37,970 bases of DNA from Bacillota bacterium (GTDB lineage Bacteria > Bacillota > Clostridia > Christensenellales > CAG-138), in NCBI GenBank assembly GCA_023458355.1, contig JAEWZS010000041.1, positions 1 through 37,970 of the forward strand, written 5' to 3'. The position numbers and the translations under genes are program-made. Of the stretch, positions 37,647-37,970 are shown one piece after another (position 1 is the first letter of the stretch; the number at the start of each line of letters is the position of its first letter). The notes under the pieces are model-generated. The model was not told the DNA's origin. It saw only the letters and a list, made by a program, of their open reading frames with translations, and did no database searches.

Positions 37647-37970
37647 GTGAACATCATCAACAGGAAAACTAAGGGTAGACAGATTCAAAAAAATAAGCAT
37701 GACACCGAGCTCAAGCTCCTTTCTTATGCTTTCCAAAAAGCGGAGGAATTGTTTGCAAATCTATCCTCTTCGCACACAGGGCTTACAAATCAAGAAGCTG
37801 AAAATAGGCAAGACGAATATGGGAAAAACGTCATTACTATAGGAAGCAAAAATACGATGCTGCACAGATTGGGAGAAGCGGTCGTTAATCCCTTTAACAT
37901 GATTTTATTGCTTGTTGCAGTTGTCACGTATTTTACGGATGTTGTAGCATCCAAAAAGCCGGACTATCTC
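37647..37970 (+). CDS. mgtA: Magnesium-transporting P-type ATPase (MgtA-like), N-terminal part
   Basis: The frame is open to the right edge; 108 codons are visible and the catalytic parts lie outside. GLTNQEAENRQDEYGKNVI is the cation-ATPase N-terminal motif, and NPFNMILLLVAVVTYFTDVV, the first membrane helix, is distinctive of P3B magnesium pumps MgtA/MgtB. The start is taken at GTG 37647, nine bases after AAAGGA (37632-37637), since the MgtA family begins with a similar I-N-x-K-T stretch. The in-frame ATG at 37638 lies right on that site. With corA two genes upstream and matching leaders, this forms a magnesium uptake locus. Confidence 0.85.
   Translation, partial: MNIINRKTKGRQIQKNKHDTELKLLSYAFQKAEELFANLSSSHTGLTNQEAENRQDEYGKNVITIGSKNTMLHRLGEAVVNPFNMILLLVAVVTYFTDVVASKKPDYL

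Overview
The window reads as a stretch of a Bacillota (Clostridia-type) chromosome. Supporting signs are a T-box leader, many AGGAGG-like ribosome binding sites, TTGACA/TATAAT promoters, intrinsic terminators, a clostridial-style F-type ATP synthase operon, and Gram-positive lipoproteins. No rRNA, tRNA, CRISPR array, insertion sequence or complete prophage was recognised. The part from about 26.4 kb onward looks clearly more A+T-rich than the first 26 kb.

Layout. 1-1570: the end of a nucleoside kinase, exonuclease III, and a convergent small CmpB-like membrane protein. 1630-4707: a promoter, a T-box leader with a UGG (Trp) specifier and terminator, then a three-gene ABC importer that is a tryptophan-uptake candidate. 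4728-5521: a glycerophosphodiester phosphodiesterase, followed by an unusual chain of short perfect hairpins. 5802-8023 (minus): MFS transporter, nitroreductase and a small membrane protein. 8196-10405: PatB/MalY aminotransferase and L-asparaginase. 10449-11465 (minus): MarR regulator plus lipoprotein. 11642-14014: glycogen phosphorylase. 14141-15112 (minus): ComEC-type metallo-beta-lactamase-fold protein. 15291-15515: an acyl-carrier-protein-like protein without the modifiable serine. 15751-22255: ATP synthase operon atpI-like, B, E, F, H, A, G, D, C. 22322-26167: GNAT acetyltransferase, SDR reductase (minus) and P-type cation ATPase (minus, with a long leader and operator-like repeats). 26671-28448: flavoprotein and a putative zinc metallopeptidase. 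28497-35514: a signalling island with a diguanylate cyclase, a BvgS-like hybrid kinase and a REC-PAS-PAS-GGDEF*-EAL protein. 36033-37970: two magnesium transport genes, corA and the start of an mgtA-like ATPase.

The most interesting region is at the right end. Both corA and the mgtA-like gene are preceded by a strong promoter, a near-identical ribosome binding region and a very short ORF. The ORFs encode 19 and 36 residues, with an acidic residue at position 2 and proline at position 5. The corA leader ends directly against a hairpin that pairs the corA Shine-Dalgarno. The mgtA leader is followed by an intrinsic terminator. This resembles in logic, but not in overall sequence, the enterobacterial MgtL leader-peptide control of magnesium transport. 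No M-box riboswitch was recognised in front of either gene.

A second oddity is the ATP synthase. Its delta subunit is only 75 residues and matches just the C-terminal part of the family, subunit a carries about 70 extra N-terminal residues with two predicted helices, and the c-ring carries only half of the usual sodium-binding signature.
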